Shown: positions 1 to 9,282, numbered from the stretch's first letter. The stretch is DNA of 64,000 bases from a bacterium (GCA_027064085.1 JAMOQH010000182.1:9697-73696), one strand, 5' to 3'. The notes: a model not told the origin generated them from the letters alone. A program made the numbers and translations.

Positions 1-1657
1 TGCAATTAATGAATTAGAAGATTTGAGTGGCTTAAAAATTCTAGATGATGATAATAACATTATCAGACCAGCAAAAGGTAAAATTGGTACAGATGTTTAC
101 ATTTCAACATCTAGTGCAGGTGGTGGTCTTCAAATGATGGTTACTGGTGTTGTTAGAAATATGTCAGCAGAGTCCGCAGAAAGAGCGGCTCTAGCTGCTG
201 GTGCAATTGTTATGGATGTAATAAGTGCAAATGATAAAAGGCTTGCTCATGAACAAATAGAACGAATTAGGCAACTTAGGCCGGATATGATGTTGCTAGC
301 TGGAGGGATTGATGGAGGAACGAAATCTCATGTTATGGAAATGACAGAACTTGTTTCTGCTGCTGCACCACAACCAAGGCTTGGTGGATTATTACCTATT
401 ATCTATGCTGGAAACCAAGATGTTGTAGAGGCTGTTAAAGATAAACTTGGAGCAAAAACAGATTTATCAATTGTTGATAATGTTAGACCAACCCTTGATG
501 ATGAAAATATTGCCCCTGCAAGAGATAAAATACATGATTTATTTATGGAACATGTTATGGCTCAAGCTCCTGGATATAAAAAACTTATGAAGATGACTGA
601 TGTTCCTATTATGCCTACTCCTGGTGCAGTTGGTTTAATTATGGAAGAAATTGCCAAAAGAGATGGTATAAATGTTGTTGGTGTTGATATTGGAGGAGCT
701 ACAACAGATGTATTTTCTGTTTTTGATACTAAATTTAACAGAACCGTTTCTGCAAACTTAGGTATGAGTTACTCTATATCAAATGTTTTTGCTGAAGCTG
801 GACTTCCAAATGTTATGCGTTGGGTTCCATTTAATATGAATGAAAAACAACTAAGAAATTCAATTAAGAATAAAATGATTAGGCCTACTACTATTCCTCA
901 AAAACTTGAGGATTTAGTATTGGAACAAGCTGTTGCAAAAGAAGCATTAAGGCTTTCTTTTGTTCAACATAGAGAATTTGCAACAGAACTAAAAGGAACT
1001 CAGAAGAAAAGAACAATTTCTGATGCTTTTGCACAAGGAGGAGGAGATGGTTCTTTAATTAATATGATGCGTTTGGATATGCTTGTTGGTAGTGGTGGAG
1101 TTTTATCACATGCTCCTAAAAGGGTTCAGACTGCTTTAATGCTTTTGGATTCATTTCAACCAGAAGGATTTACAACATTAACTGTTGATTCTATTTTTAT
1201 GATGCCTCAACTTGGTGTTTTAACGGAAATATCTCCTGAAGCTGCTGTACAGGTTTTTGAAAGAGATTGTATTATTTATCTTGGTGAGTCTATTGCTCCA
1301 GTTGGGCATGCTAAAAAGAAAGATGATATAATTGCAGAATATAAAATAGAAATGCCAGATGGTAAAATAATTACTGAAAAATTAAAGTATGGCTCAATGA
1401 AAAAATATCCTCTTGCTGTTGGAGAAAAAGCTAAATTAACAATTACTCCAAATGCTAAGTTTGATATGGGGGCAGGTAAAGGTAAATCGATGACTAAAGA
1501 AGTAAGTGGGGGTGTTGTTGGTCTGATTATTGATGGCCGAGGAAGACCCTTAAATTTACCGACTGAAGCCTCAGAAAGAGTTAGGAAATTAACCGAGTGG
1601 ATGGAAGAGTTAGAGATTTATCCAACTAAAGTATTTAAAGATAATAAGGAGGTATAA
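1..1657 (+). CDS. MutL/GlmL-family ASKHA ATPase-like protein (5' partial)
   Basis: The frame is open to base 2, so the gene starts outside the window; the TTG at 23 is not a real start. At least 550 residues are present. The sequence matches the MutL family (the glutamate mutase reactivase partner, PF13941-like): a glycine-rich SSAGGGLQMMV stretch near residue 30, then LLAGGIDGG near 92, PIIYAGN near 125, and a phosphate-binding VDIGGATTDVFS motif at about 221-232. The usual N-terminal DxGxTxTK loop would lie upstream. Known members recondition or fold B12-dependent mutase, but no mutase gene follows here. The stop overlaps the ATG of the next gene, so they are translationally coupled. Its place at the head of a membrane-protein operon suggests another job, perhaps an ATP-driven switch for a membrane complex (inference). 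Family assignment is firm, function is not. Confidence 0.8.
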   Translation, partial: AINELEDLSGLKILDDDNNIIRPAKGKIGTDVYISTSSAGGGLQMMVTGVVRNMSAESAERAALAAGAIVMDVISANDKRLAHEQIERIRQLRPDMMLLAGGIDGGTKSHVMEMTELVSAAAPQPRLGGLLPIIYAGNQDVVEAVKDKLGAKTDLSIVDNVRPTLDDENIAPARDKIHDLFMEHVMAQAPGYKKLMKMTDVPIMPTPGAVGLIMEEIAKRDGINVVGVDIGGATTDVFSVFDTKFNRTVSANLGMSYSISNVFAEAGLPNVMRWVPFNMNEKQLRNSIKNKMIRPTTIPQKLEDLVLEQAVAKEALRLSFVQHREFATELKGTQKKRTISDAFAQGGGDGSLINMMRLDMLVGSGGVLSHAPKRVQTALMLLDSFQPEGFTTLTVDSIFMMPQLGVLTEISPEAAVQVFERDCIIYLGESIAPVGHAKKKDDIIAEYKIEMPDGKIITEKLKYGSMKKYPLAVGEKAKLTITPNAKFDMGAGKGKSMTKEVSGGVVGLIIDGRGRPLNLPTEASERVRKLTEWMEELEIYPTKVFKDNKEV

Positions 1658-2787
1658 TGGGGCATGCTTATACACCAGGCCTTAAGGTTACCAAAAGAGC
1701 TGTTGTAAGAAAACAAAGACTTCTACCTATTAAGGGTGATGTTTTAGTGAAAAAAGGTGACAAAGTGAAACCAAATGATATTGTTGCAAAAACAGAGTTG
1801 CCAGGTATAGTATTACCGGTTAATCTTGCAAATAGATTAGGTGTTTTACCTGCTGATGTACCATCTATTGTAACAATAAAAGAAGATCAAAGAGTAGAGG
1901 CTGAAACAACAATTGCAACAAGTAAGTCCTTTTTCGGACTTTTTACAAACGAGTATAAAACTCCAATTGCTTCTACCCTTGAATCAGTATCTAATATCAC
2001 CGGGCAATTGATTTTGAGAGGAGATCCCATTCCTGTTGAAGTAAGGGCATATATTACTGGTACTGTAACAGAAATCTTTCCTGAAGAAGGAGTTATGATT
2101 GAAGAAGTTGCGGCTTATATTCAAGGTATTTTTGGAATAGGTGGTGAAGTTGATGGTACTCTTGAAGTGATTAGTGAAACTCTTGATGATGTTGTTGATG
2201 AACACAAAATAAAGCCTGAACATAAAGGAAAGATTTTAGTTGCAGGTTCACTTGTTACTGGGGCTGCTCTAAATAAAGCTGTTGAGTATGGTGTAAGTGG
2301 CATTATTACTGGCGGTTTTGAAGATCAAGATTTAAAAGCTTTTTTAGGTTATGATATTGGTGTTGCAATTACAGGAACTGAAGAAAAGGGTATCTCTTTG
2401 GTTGTAACAGAGGGATTTGGGCAAATTAAAATGGCTCCTAGAACTTTTAATTTATTAAAATCTCATAATGGACATTTGGTTTCAATAAATGGTTCAACTC
2501 AAATTAGAGCTGGCGTTATCAGACCAGAAGTTATTATTCCTCTTGGTGAAGAACTTCAAGCAGATATTCCATCTGCTGAATCAGAAGGAGCTGCATTGAA
2601 AATTGGTGCATATTTAAGGATAATTAGAAGGCCTAATTTTGGTGAAATCGGAGTTGTAACTGAATTGCCACCAGATCCAACTAAATTAGATTCTGGAACT
2701 TATGCAAGAATTTTAAAGTTAAAATTAAATAAAAATGGTGAAGAGGTTATTGTTCCAAGAAGTAATGTTGAAATGATAGAGGAATAA
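1657..2787 (+). CDS. Conserved hypothetical with barrel-sandwich-like N-terminus
   Basis: 376 residues, no signal peptide or membrane segment. The stretch around residues 25-55 (GDVLVKKGDKVKPNDIVAKT) reads like a biotinyl/lipoyl-type barrel-sandwich hybrid hairpin, as in membrane-fusion or carrier domains. A middle region around 195-260 is glycine-rich (VAGSLVTGAALNKAVEYG, ITGTEEKG), and the C-terminal 60 residues look like a small beta-barrel. I do not recognise a characterised family. It starts on the stop codon of the MutL-like gene (ATAATG overlap; AAGGAGG just upstream) and is followed after 2 bases by the next gene, so the three are surely cotranscribed. A role as a soluble adaptor or scaffold for the downstream membrane proteins is inference. 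Confidence 0.7.
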   Translation: MGHAYTPGLKVTKRAVVRKQRLLPIKGDVLVKKGDKVKPNDIVAKTELPGIVLPVNLANRLGVLPADVPSIVTIKEDQRVEAETTIATSKSFFGLFTNEYKTPIASTLESVSNITGQLILRGDPIPVEVRAYITGTVTEIFPEEGVMIEEVAAYIQGIFGIGGEVDGTLEVISETLDDVVDEHKIKPEHKGKILVAGSLVTGAALNKAVEYGVSGIITGGFEDQDLKAFLGYDIGVAITGTEEKGISLVVTEGFGQIKMAPRTFNLLKSHNGHLVSINGSTQIRAGVIRPEVIIPLGEELQADIPSAESEGAALKIGAYLRIIRRPNFGEIGVVTELPPDPTKLDSGTYARILKLKLNKNGEEVIVPRSNVEMIEE

Positions 2788-2789
2788 TT

Positions 2790-4223
2790 ATGAGATATAT
2801 ATTAATATTTTTGTTTTTGGTGAGTGCAAATATGTTATTTGCACAAAATTCCGATAAAAAAGAAGTAAATAAAACTTCTGATGTAACTATTAGTAAGGAT
2901 AAGCCACAGGCTTCTCCTACGAAAAATACAATAGGAGATAAAAAAGAAGAAGCTGTACAAGAAGTTGCACAGGAAGAAAAGAAGTATGAATCATCTATTT
3001 TTAAATTAGAGAATCACAAAGAAAATCTTAGTGGAGTAAAATATTTTATAAAAGATGAAAATCTAAAAATTCCTACAAATTTTACAGTGAAAGATATTGA
3101 TAATGATGGTGGGGGGATTGTTATATTGTCATGGAAATATCCACTAGAAGATAATGCTGAGTTTTTTGAAATATTAAGACGCTCTGAAAAAGAAAAAGAA
3201 TTTAAAAAAATAGCAACAATAAAAGCTAATAAAAAGGAATTTGTTGTTAAAAAAGTAGTTAAAGCAACTAAAAAAACTTCTAAAAAAGTAAAAAAAGCAA
3301 AGGACTTAAGTCTTTATGCTTTTAGAAATGCTGGATTAAATGATGACTTACATTATTTTTATAAAATAGTAGTAAAAAAAGATGGAAGATTTAATGAAAC
3401 AAAAGAAGTAAAGGTTCAATCTTTAGTTGCTATTTTTGATGCAAACAAGACTTCTGTACTTATTGCTGCAATATTTTTGACTTTTGCTATTGTGTTCTTT
3501 ATTAAAATGGCTAGGTCCGGTAAAAAACTTTATATCAGAAGAATTGCAGGTTTAGATGCTGTTGACGATGCTGTTGGGCGTGCTACTGAAATGGGTAGAG
3601 AAATTATGTTTGTTCCTGGTATTGGAGATATAGATGACCCTCAAACAATCGCTGGTTTAACAATACTTGGAAGAGTTGCAAAATTAACTGCTCAGTATAA
3701 AACGCCATTATCTGTTCCTGTCTCTAAATCAATGGTAATGGTTACAGGAAGAGAAATTGTTAAAGAATCATATTTGAGTATGGGAAGGCCAGAAAATTTT
3801 CAAAGTGGAATGGTTTATTATTTAACTGATGACCAATTTGGCTTTGCTGCTGGTGTTGATGGTATTATGGTTAGAGAAAAACCTGCTACAATATTTTTAC
3901 AAGGTAGTTTCTTTGCAGAATCATTAATTTTAGCAGAAACAGGTCATCATGTTGGAGCTATTCAGATTTCAGGAACAGCTGCACCATCTCAATTACCTTT
4001 CTTTATCACGGCATGTGATTATACTCTTATGGGCGAAGAATTATATGCTGCAAGTGCATATCTTTCAAGAGAGCCGCAATTACTAGGTTCATTAAGAGGA
4101 CAGGATGCCGGTAAAGCAATTATCTTAGCTGCTATCATTATTGGGATAGTGTTAGAAACAATAGCTGCCGTTAATCCTGATTTGCAGTGGTTGAGTATTA
4201 AACACTATTTTCATATTAAATAA
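2790..4223 (+). CDS. DUF6754-like membrane protein with extracytoplasmic Fn3-like domain
   Basis: 477 residues. N-terminal signal peptide (about 1-18, ending at ANMLFAQ), a Lys/Pro/Glu-rich linker to about 80, then a beta-rich segment (about 95-210: ILSWKYPLEDNAEFFEILRR) typical of fibronectin type III folds. One transmembrane helix lies near 219-238. The C-terminal 220 residues are strongly conserved in character (FVPGIGDIDDPQTIAGLTIL, ETGHHVGAIQISGTAAPSQL, ITACDYTLMGEELYAASAYL) and resemble the DUF6754 domain, ending in a hydrophobic helix near 445-463. I name DUF6754 from memory; a profile search would settle it. Spacing to its neighbours is 2 and 12 bases. Confidence 0.65.
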   Translation: MRYILIFLFLVSANMLFAQNSDKKEVNKTSDVTISKDKPQASPTKNTIGDKKEEAVQEVAQEEKKYESSIFKLENHKENLSGVKYFIKDENLKIPTNFTVKDIDNDGGGIVILSWKYPLEDNAEFFEILRRSEKEKEFKKIATIKANKKEFVVKKVVKATKKTSKKVKKAKDLSLYAFRNAGLNDDLHYFYKIVVKKDGRFNETKEVKVQSLVAIFDANKTSVLIAAIFLTFAIVFFIKMARSGKKLYIRRIAGLDAVDDAVGRATEMGREIMFVPGIGDIDDPQTIAGLTILGRVAKLTAQYKTPLSVPVSKSMVMVTGREIVKESYLSMGRPENFQSGMVYYLTDDQFGFAAGVDGIMVREKPATIFLQGSFFAESLILAETGHHVGAIQISGTAAPSQLPFFITACDYTLMGEELYAASAYLSREPQLLGSLRGQDAGKAIILAAIIIGIVLETIAAVNPDLQWLSIKHYFHIK

Positions 4224-4235
4224 AAGGAGAGATTA

Positions 4236-6023
4236 ATGCGTAAGGAAATACCTTTATTTATTACTGGACTTGTTGGTATAGTCCTAATATTACAATATTT
4301 TAGTCCTAATAAATCAATTAATGGTTTAGAGGGAATCTTTACAAATTGGATGCAAATTATTGCTGCATTTAGTATGATTTTAGGAGTTTTAAACCTTATC
4401 AGGGTTAATGGTGATAAAATATATAAAAAAAGAAAAAATTGGGGATTTAGTATTGTAATTATTGTATCTTTGTTTGCTACGCTAATTATTGGTTTTGCCA
4501 ATATTGGTGGTAAGTCAATGTATAATAGAAAAATTTTAAGGACTAACGGAACAGTTGTTGGTAATATAACTAAAGATGTGATGTCTCATAATGGTTTTAA
4601 AGTTACTGATGCTAGTTTTGGTATTATGTTTAAAGCTTTAGTTGATGCAACACAAAAAGAAAAGACAATTTCATCTATTCTTCCTAAAAGTTTAAAAACA
4701 GGAGATTTGAGAGCTAAATTTGACAAAATGCTTCCTATAGTTAGAAAAAGAAGTCATAAATCAATAGAAATTGTTAATAATATTGGTAGGCAAGTAAATG
4801 TTGAATTAGAGTCTTCTTTAAAAAAGATGAATTCACAAAGTTTTAATGAGTCAATTTTAAGAGTTTATGATAATTTAGAAAAAACTATATTAGAAGAGAA
4901 TAAAAATTTTAAATTAGAAAATAAAAAATTAATTGATGAAAATATAAAAGCTCAATTAGCATTTTTATTTAAAAATATTGATACAGCTAATTCAAACTTA
5001 AAGTATTATAAAGATATTAAAGTATTTATAACCGAATTTAATGATTTTTTATCTAAAGATAAAGATTTAATTGCAAAATTAGATGAAAATATTAAGAATT
5101 CTAAGAGCTATAATGATTTTTATAAAAAATCCTCTGTTTTATTTGCTTTAAAGCAAAATAATAAACTTAATGACTTTTTACTAAAAAACATACTAGATAC
5201 ATATTTAAATAATATTTATGTTGCTAAAAGTTATAAAAATGCTAAGGTTAATATATTAAAATCATTATCAGGAAATAAAGATTTAATAAATGCTCTTACA
5301 TTAAACATTGAAAATAAATTAACTCAGCAATATATTAAAGACTTTAATAAATATGTAAGTAATACAGAGCAGTATATATCAGGTAATAAATATGTGAAAG
5401 GTGATGCGATTATAAAAGCTACATATAAACCTATAATTGCTAAATTATATACTACTGAGAAAAAGAAAATTGCAAGTGTTATTTCAGCAGAGCTTAAATC
5501 TCCTGCTTTGTTAAAAAAATTAAAAGTTAATCAGCTTTTTTTGACAAGTTTAATAAAAAATTCAAAATCAGAAGTAACTGCTTTAGGTATATCTGAAAAA
5601 AGCAGTGAGTTTATTATGCAAAAATTATTGGAAGGTGGTGGAGAGTATAAATTATATACTCTTGAAGTTGGTTCTTCATTTATGGAAATATATAGATATA
5701 TTTTTACTCCTCTTTCTTCAACAATGTTTGCGTTATTGGCCTTTTTTGTTGCATCTGCATCATACAGAGCATTTAGAGCTAGAAATAAGGAAGCTACTTT
5801 ATTATTGGTTGCAGGATTTTTAGTTATGCTAGGAGCTGTACCTATTGGTGAAATGTTATCAATTCCCGGAGTGTTTTCTGTAGCAGAAGTATCTGACTTT
5901 ATTATGAATGTTCCTGTTATGTCGGTTCAGAGTGGAATTATGATAGGGGTAGCACTTGGCGTTATTTCTACATCTCTTAGACTTATCTTAGGAATAGAAC
6001 GAAGCCATTTAGGAGGTGATTAA
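4236..6023 (+). CDS. Large polytopic membrane protein with long helical middle domain
   Basis: 595 residues. Three hydrophobic segments lie at the N-terminus (about 6-21, 38-55, 69-90) and three at the C-terminus (about 490-512, 520-543, 557-583). The roughly 380 residues between are Lys/Glu/Asn-rich and helical, probably extracytoplasmic and coiled. The two membrane modules are more evenly composed than the middle, as expected if the middle diverges faster. It is preceded by AAAAGGAGAG and overlaps the next start by one base (TAATG). No family is recognised. Its position between two other membrane proteins suggests a core channel or scaffold subunit of the putative complex (inference). Confidence 0.7.
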   Translation: MRKEIPLFITGLVGIVLILQYFSPNKSINGLEGIFTNWMQIIAAFSMILGVLNLIRVNGDKIYKKRKNWGFSIVIIVSLFATLIIGFANIGGKSMYNRKILRTNGTVVGNITKDVMSHNGFKVTDASFGIMFKALVDATQKEKTISSILPKSLKTGDLRAKFDKMLPIVRKRSHKSIEIVNNIGRQVNVELESSLKKMNSQSFNESILRVYDNLEKTILEENKNFKLENKKLIDENIKAQLAFLFKNIDTANSNLKYYKDIKVFITEFNDFLSKDKDLIAKLDENIKNSKSYNDFYKKSSVLFALKQNNKLNDFLLKNILDTYLNNIYVAKSYKNAKVNILKSLSGNKDLINALTLNIENKLTQQYIKDFNKYVSNTEQYISGNKYVKGDAIIKATYKPIIAKLYTTEKKKIASVISAELKSPALLKKLKVNQLFLTSLIKNSKSEVTALGISEKSSEFIMQKLLEGGGEYKLYTLEVGSSFMEIYRYIFTPLSSTMFALLAFFVASASYRAFRARNKEATLLLVAGFLVMLGAVPIGEMLSIPGVFSVAEVSDFIMNVPVMSVQSGIMIGVALGVISTSLRLILGIERSHLGGD

Positions 6024-6883
6024 TGGAAAAGTTTTTTGAAAAATTATTAAATATAGATAGAAAAATAATATTTTTACTTATTGCTTTGTCTACATCCGTA
6101 CCTTTGTTTTATTTTTATCCTCAAAAGATTATTGCAAATAAAGCATCAAGAAAATATAATGATGCTATAAATAAATTAGAAGAAAAAACTAAAAAAGGGG
6201 AAGAAGTTGTTGTTCTTATCTCTGGTGAATATGATCCTGGTACAGTACCTGAGTTATCTCCAATGGCAAGAGCAACAATTAAAAAATTATTAGATATGAA
6301 AGTTAAAATTATTATTATGGGGCTTGTTCCTATGGGGCCGCCATTGTTAATGGAAGAATTTAATGAGTTATTAAAAGAACCTAAATATTCTGATGTTAAA
6401 TATGGTATAGACTATGTTAATTTGGGATATACAGTCGGTAATGCTGTTGTTATTAAAGGTATGGTTAAAAATATAAAAGATAAATATCCTGTAGATGTTA
6501 TGGGTACAGACTTAAATGAACTTCCACTTATGAGAAAAGTTAAAAACTTTGATAACATAGATATGATAGTTAATTTTTCCTCTATGGGTGGTGGAGTTAA
6601 AACATGGATACAGTTTGCTAAAAAGACAACTGAAGAAAGTATGGACATCGTCTTTGGTTGTACTGGAGTTATGGTTCCTGAATCATATCCATATTTAAAT
6701 TCAGGGCAAATTCAAGGTTTGTTAGGTGGATTAAAAGGTGCTGCTGATTATGAATCATTAATTAAAGAGCCTAAAAATGCAACAAAGTATATTTTTGCTC
6801 AGTCTATTGCACATGTTATCATTATGCTTTTTATTATTATTGGTAATATAGCATTTTTTGTAACAAGAAAGAAAAGAGTTTAG
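6023..6883 (+). CDS. Two-helix membrane protein with globular extracytoplasmic domain
   Basis: 286 residues with one transmembrane helix near the N-terminus (about 15-32) and one near the C-terminus (about 258-278). The 220 residues between form an alpha/beta domain: VVVLISGEYDPGTVPELSP, IIIMGLVPMGPPLL, IDYVNLGYTVGNAVVI, DMIVNFSSMGGG. The alternating beta strand-Gly turns look like a Rossmann-like fold, but no catalytic signature is recognised. It starts on the stop of the preceding gene and is followed by the next gene after 10 bases with an AGGAGG site, so it belongs to the same operon. Function unknown. Confidence 0.7.
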   Translation: MEKFFEKLLNIDRKIIFLLIALSTSVPLFYFYPQKIIANKASRKYNDAINKLEEKTKKGEEVVVLISGEYDPGTVPELSPMARATIKKLLDMKVKIIIMGLVPMGPPLLMEEFNELLKEPKYSDVKYGIDYVNLGYTVGNAVVIKGMVKNIKDKYPVDVMGTDLNELPLMRKVKNFDNIDMIVNFSSMGGGVKTWIQFAKKTTEESMDIVFGCTGVMVPESYPYLNSGQIQGLLGGLKGAADYESLIKEPKNATKYIFAQSIAHVIIMLFIIIGNIAFFVTRKKRV

Positions 6884-6893
6884 GAGGATATAA

Positions 6894-7526
6894 ATGAGTA
6901 CTGAAATAGGAATTTGGGTAGCAGGTTTTTTAACATTAGCAATAATGTCCTTCTTGTATAAAGATAATCCTGTTTACAAAGCAGCGGAGGCAATATTTTT
7001 AGGCGTTTCTGCTGGTTACTGGACAGTTTATATGTTTTTTAATGTAGTAAAGCCATTATTAATAGATAATTTAGTTAAGGGCAATTTTTGGTATTTAATA
7101 CCATTGGTATTAGGCCTTATGATGCTCGCAAGGCTTCTTCCTAATATTGGGTGGATTTCAAGATGGCCACTTGCCTTTGTTATTGGTATTACCGCAGGAT
7201 TAAACTTTTACGCTTTTCTTGCTTCTGATGTTATAGGGCAAATTGAAGGTGCAATTAAGCCGTTAAATAACTGGGGTGGTGAACATCTGCTTAAGAGTCA
7301 AGGGCTTTGGAATACTCTTGCATCAATTGGGGTTATATCAACTCTAGTTTATTTCTTTTTCTCAAAAGAACATAAGGGATTATTTGGTAAAACCGCTGGA
7401 ATTGGTATTTTATTTATTATGGTCGGATTTGGTGGTTCATTTGGATATACCGTTATGGCAAGGATATCGTTATTAATTGGTAGAATGTATTTTATCTTTT
7501 CTACATGGTTAGGCCTAGCAAGTTAG
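6894..7526 (+). CDS. Polytopic inner-membrane protein, unknown function
   Basis: 210 residues with about six hydrophobic segments. It begins with TEIGIWVAGFLTLAIMSF and carries PLVLGLMMLARLLPNIGWIS and a glycine-rich helix GKTAGIGILFIMVGFGGSFG near the C-terminus. The mostly hydrophobic composition, few charged residues and ordered Gly/Pro placement suggest a conserved integral membrane subunit. An AGGAGG site stands 7 bases before the ATG, and only three bases separate its stop from the rhomboid start. I do not recognise the family; operon position ties it to the MutL/DUF6754 cluster. Confidence 0.7.
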   Translation: MSTEIGIWVAGFLTLAIMSFLYKDNPVYKAAEAIFLGVSAGYWTVYMFFNVVKPLLIDNLVKGNFWYLIPLVLGLMMLARLLPNIGWISRWPLAFVIGITAGLNFYAFLASDVIGQIEGAIKPLNNWGGEHLLKSQGLWNTLASIGVISTLVYFFFSKEHKGLFGKTAGIGILFIMVGFGGSFGYTVMARISLLIGRMYFIFSTWLGLAS

Positions 7527-7529
7527 TAA

Positions 7530-8195
7530 ATGTTTTCTTTTCCGAAATTAACTAAATTAGCTAAAATATTAATTATTCTGAATGTTATTTTATGGGTAAT
7601 TGAAGTAATTTTACTTAGAACTTCGTATTCCGATATTATAACTTCTATGTTTTTGACTCCTAAAGATGTTATGGGGGGGAAGGTTTGGCAATTATTAACT
7701 TATAGCTTTTTTCATTCACCTAATAATATTTTTCATCTAGTTTTAAATATGCTTGTGTTGTATTTCTTTTCTTATGATTTAGAAATTAAATGGGGTAAAA
7801 GGCGCTTTGTATTTTTTTATTTAATATCAGCATTGGTTGGAGGTATTTTTGTTGTATTAGAATCACTTTTTTTTATTACCAGCCATTATACTATTCCAAC
7901 TTTAGGAGCAAGTGCTTCAATTTTTGCCCTAACAACGGCCTATGCACTATCTTATTCTAACAGAGAGATTTATTTTTTTATCTTTCCAATAAAAGCGAAA
8001 TATCTAATTCATATTGATTTGGCTATAATTATCTTAAGTTATTTGTCAATTTCTAGCTCAAATATTTCTAATGCTGCTCATTTAGGTGGTATGTTTTCTG
8101 CATTTATGCTTATTAAGTTGCCTTGGTATAAATTATTTAAAAGAAAGGTTCATAAAAAAGAAAAAGTTACTGAATATTTAAGAAGAGTTAAATAA
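7530..8195 (+). CDS. Rhomboid-family intramembrane serine protease
   Basis: 221 residues, at least six transmembrane segments. Rhomboid hallmarks are present: SFFHSPNNIFHLVLNMLVL (the HxxxN motif of helix 2), TLGASASIFAL where the catalytic serine follows GA, and NAAHLGGMFSAF with the catalytic histidine. The usual GxSG is GASA here, so the residue after the nucleophile is Ala instead of Gly. Ser and His are kept, so activity is likely but not certain. Rhomboids cleave transmembrane helices; the single-pass products of the same operon are the obvious candidate substrates (inference). The stop overlaps the start of the small ORF at 8195 (TAATG). Confidence 0.85.
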   Translation: MFSFPKLTKLAKILIILNVILWVIEVILLRTSYSDIITSMFLTPKDVMGGKVWQLLTYSFFHSPNNIFHLVLNMLVLYFFSYDLEIKWGKRRFVFFYLISALVGGIFVVLESLFFITSHYTIPTLGASASIFALTTAYALSYSNREIYFFIFPIKAKYLIHIDLAIIILSYLSISSSNISNAAHLGGMFSAFMLIKLPWYKLFKRKVHKKEKVTEYLRRVK

Positions 8196-8347
8196 TGGAA
8201 AGAAGGGAGTTTTTTAAAATTATATTTTTAATGTTTTTAGCTTTTTCTAATATTTTTAGTAAAAATATTAGAAAAAGAAATAATATAAAATCAAAAATAG
8301 ATAAATTAGCTCCTAATGCTAATGAAGACTATTATCTTTACCTATAA
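8195..8347 (+). CDS. Small 50-aa protein with Tat-like N-terminus
   Basis: A 50-codon frame starts inside the rhomboid stop codon (TAATG), the same coupling used elsewhere in this operon. The product begins MERREFFKIIFLMFLAFS: twin arginines followed by x-F-F-K and a hydrophobic stretch, close to the Tat consensus. It then has a very basic segment (KNIRKRNNIKSKIDK) and ends DYYLYL. In myxobacteria-like genomes such tiny Tat-leader ORFs exist, but I cannot name this one. Positions 8241-8277 within it form a perfect hairpin. Coding status rests on coupling and the signal-like N-terminus. Confidence 0.45.
   Translation: MERREFFKIIFLMFLAFSNIFSKNIRKRNNIKSKIDKLAPNANEDYYLYL
8241..8277. repeat. Perfect 17-bp inverted repeat inside the small ORF
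   Basis: CTTTTTCTAATATTTTT at 8241-8257, loop AGT, and its exact reverse complement at 8261-8277. The structure lies at the 3' end of the MutL/DUF6754 operon. No T-run follows on either strand, so it is more likely a 3'-end stabiliser or protein-binding dyad than a simple intrinsic terminator. Confidence 0.75.
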
Positions 8348-8380
8348 AGCTAGTCTTTTTTAATCTTTTATCAATATTTG

Positions 8381-8408
8381 TTGACAGATAAAAATTTTAT
8401 GTTAAAAT
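8381..8408 (+). promoter_or_regulatory. Sigma70-type promoter before the TPR gene
   Basis: TTGACA at 8381-8386, a 16-base spacer and TAAAAT at 8403-8408, 23 bases before the ATG at 8432. It separates the downstream genes from the left operon. Confidence 0.65.
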
Positions 8409-8431
8409 ATAGCTTATGTATTAAGGATGCT

Positions 8432-9274
8432 ATGAAAAAAATATTTTTATCATTAATTTTACTTAATTCAATTGTGTTATATGCATTAACGCCAAAAGAG
8501 GAGTTTAATAAGGCTAAAAATTACTTTAATTTTGGTAACTATGATAGAACTATTTCAATTTTAAAAAAGAATATTGTGAAACTAGAAAATAAAGATGATA
8601 AAATTGAAGGACTAAAACTTTTAGGAGCATCTTTATTTTTTAAAAATAAAAAAGAAGAATCAAAAAAACAATTCAGAGAACTACTTAGTATTTATGATAA
8701 AGTTGTTTTGGATTCTCTAATCTACCCTCCACCACTAATAACTTTTTTTAATAAAATAAAAAAAGAGTTTATTGTAAAAAATAACATGATGAAAGATATT
8801 ATCAAGAAAGATAAAAAGAAAAAAGAAGATGCTAAAAAACAGATTGTAATAAAAGAAATAAAATTTAAAGAAATTCATGAGGTAAAAACGACTATAGAAA
8901 AAAACTCATATTTTATGGCAATTGCTCCATTTGGTTATGCTCAGTACAGAAACAATCAAAAAGGAAAAGCATATATGTTTTTAACAGCAGAATCTATTCT
9001 TTTAGCAAGTAATATTGTTAGTTATTTGTTAACTTATAATTTAAAAGACAAAAATGGATATTACACAGGTAGTAATAAAACAAAAGCAGAGGTTTATAAC
9101 ACTATTACAAAATATACATTTATTGCGTTTATTTCTTTTGTTGCCTATGGTGCAATTGATGGAACAATAAACTATAAGCCAATTTTTGAAACCAATATCA
9201 TAAAGATAAAAAATAAACCTATAAGAATTAGTTTTTTAAATGGTAGTTTTATATCTTTTAAATACGATTTCTAG
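8432..9274 (+). CDS. Exported TPR-like protein with C-terminal membrane segments
   Basis: 280 residues from the ATG preceded by AAGGA; a longer frame from 8378 would start inside the -35 box and is rejected. Signal peptide [18 protein letters not shown], then a TPR-like helical pair ([40 protein letters not shown], about 25-85), a lysine-rich linker, and a C-terminal region (about 165-235) with [20 protein letters not shown] and two hydrophobic helices. That last motif recurs in exported deltaproteobacterial and Bacteroidetes proteins of unknown role. It is followed after 8 bases by the FHA-sigma54 regulator, suggesting a shared transcript and perhaps a shared envelope-sensing role (inference). 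Confidence 0.7.
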   Translation: MKKIFLSLILLNSIVLYALTPKEEFNKAKNYFNFGNYDRTISILKKNIVKLENKDDKIEGLKLLGASLFFKNKKEESKKQFRELLSIYDKVVLDSLIYPPPLITFFNKIKKEFIVKNNMMKDIIKKDKKKKEDAKKQIVIKEIKFKEIHEVKTTIEKNSYFMAIAPFGYAQYRNNQKGKAYMFLTAESILLASNIVSYLLTYNLKDKNGYYTGSNKTKAEVYNTITKYTFIAFISFVAYGAIDGTINYKPIFETNIIKIKNKPIRISFLNGSFISFKYDF

Positions 9275-9282
9275 GAGTAAAC

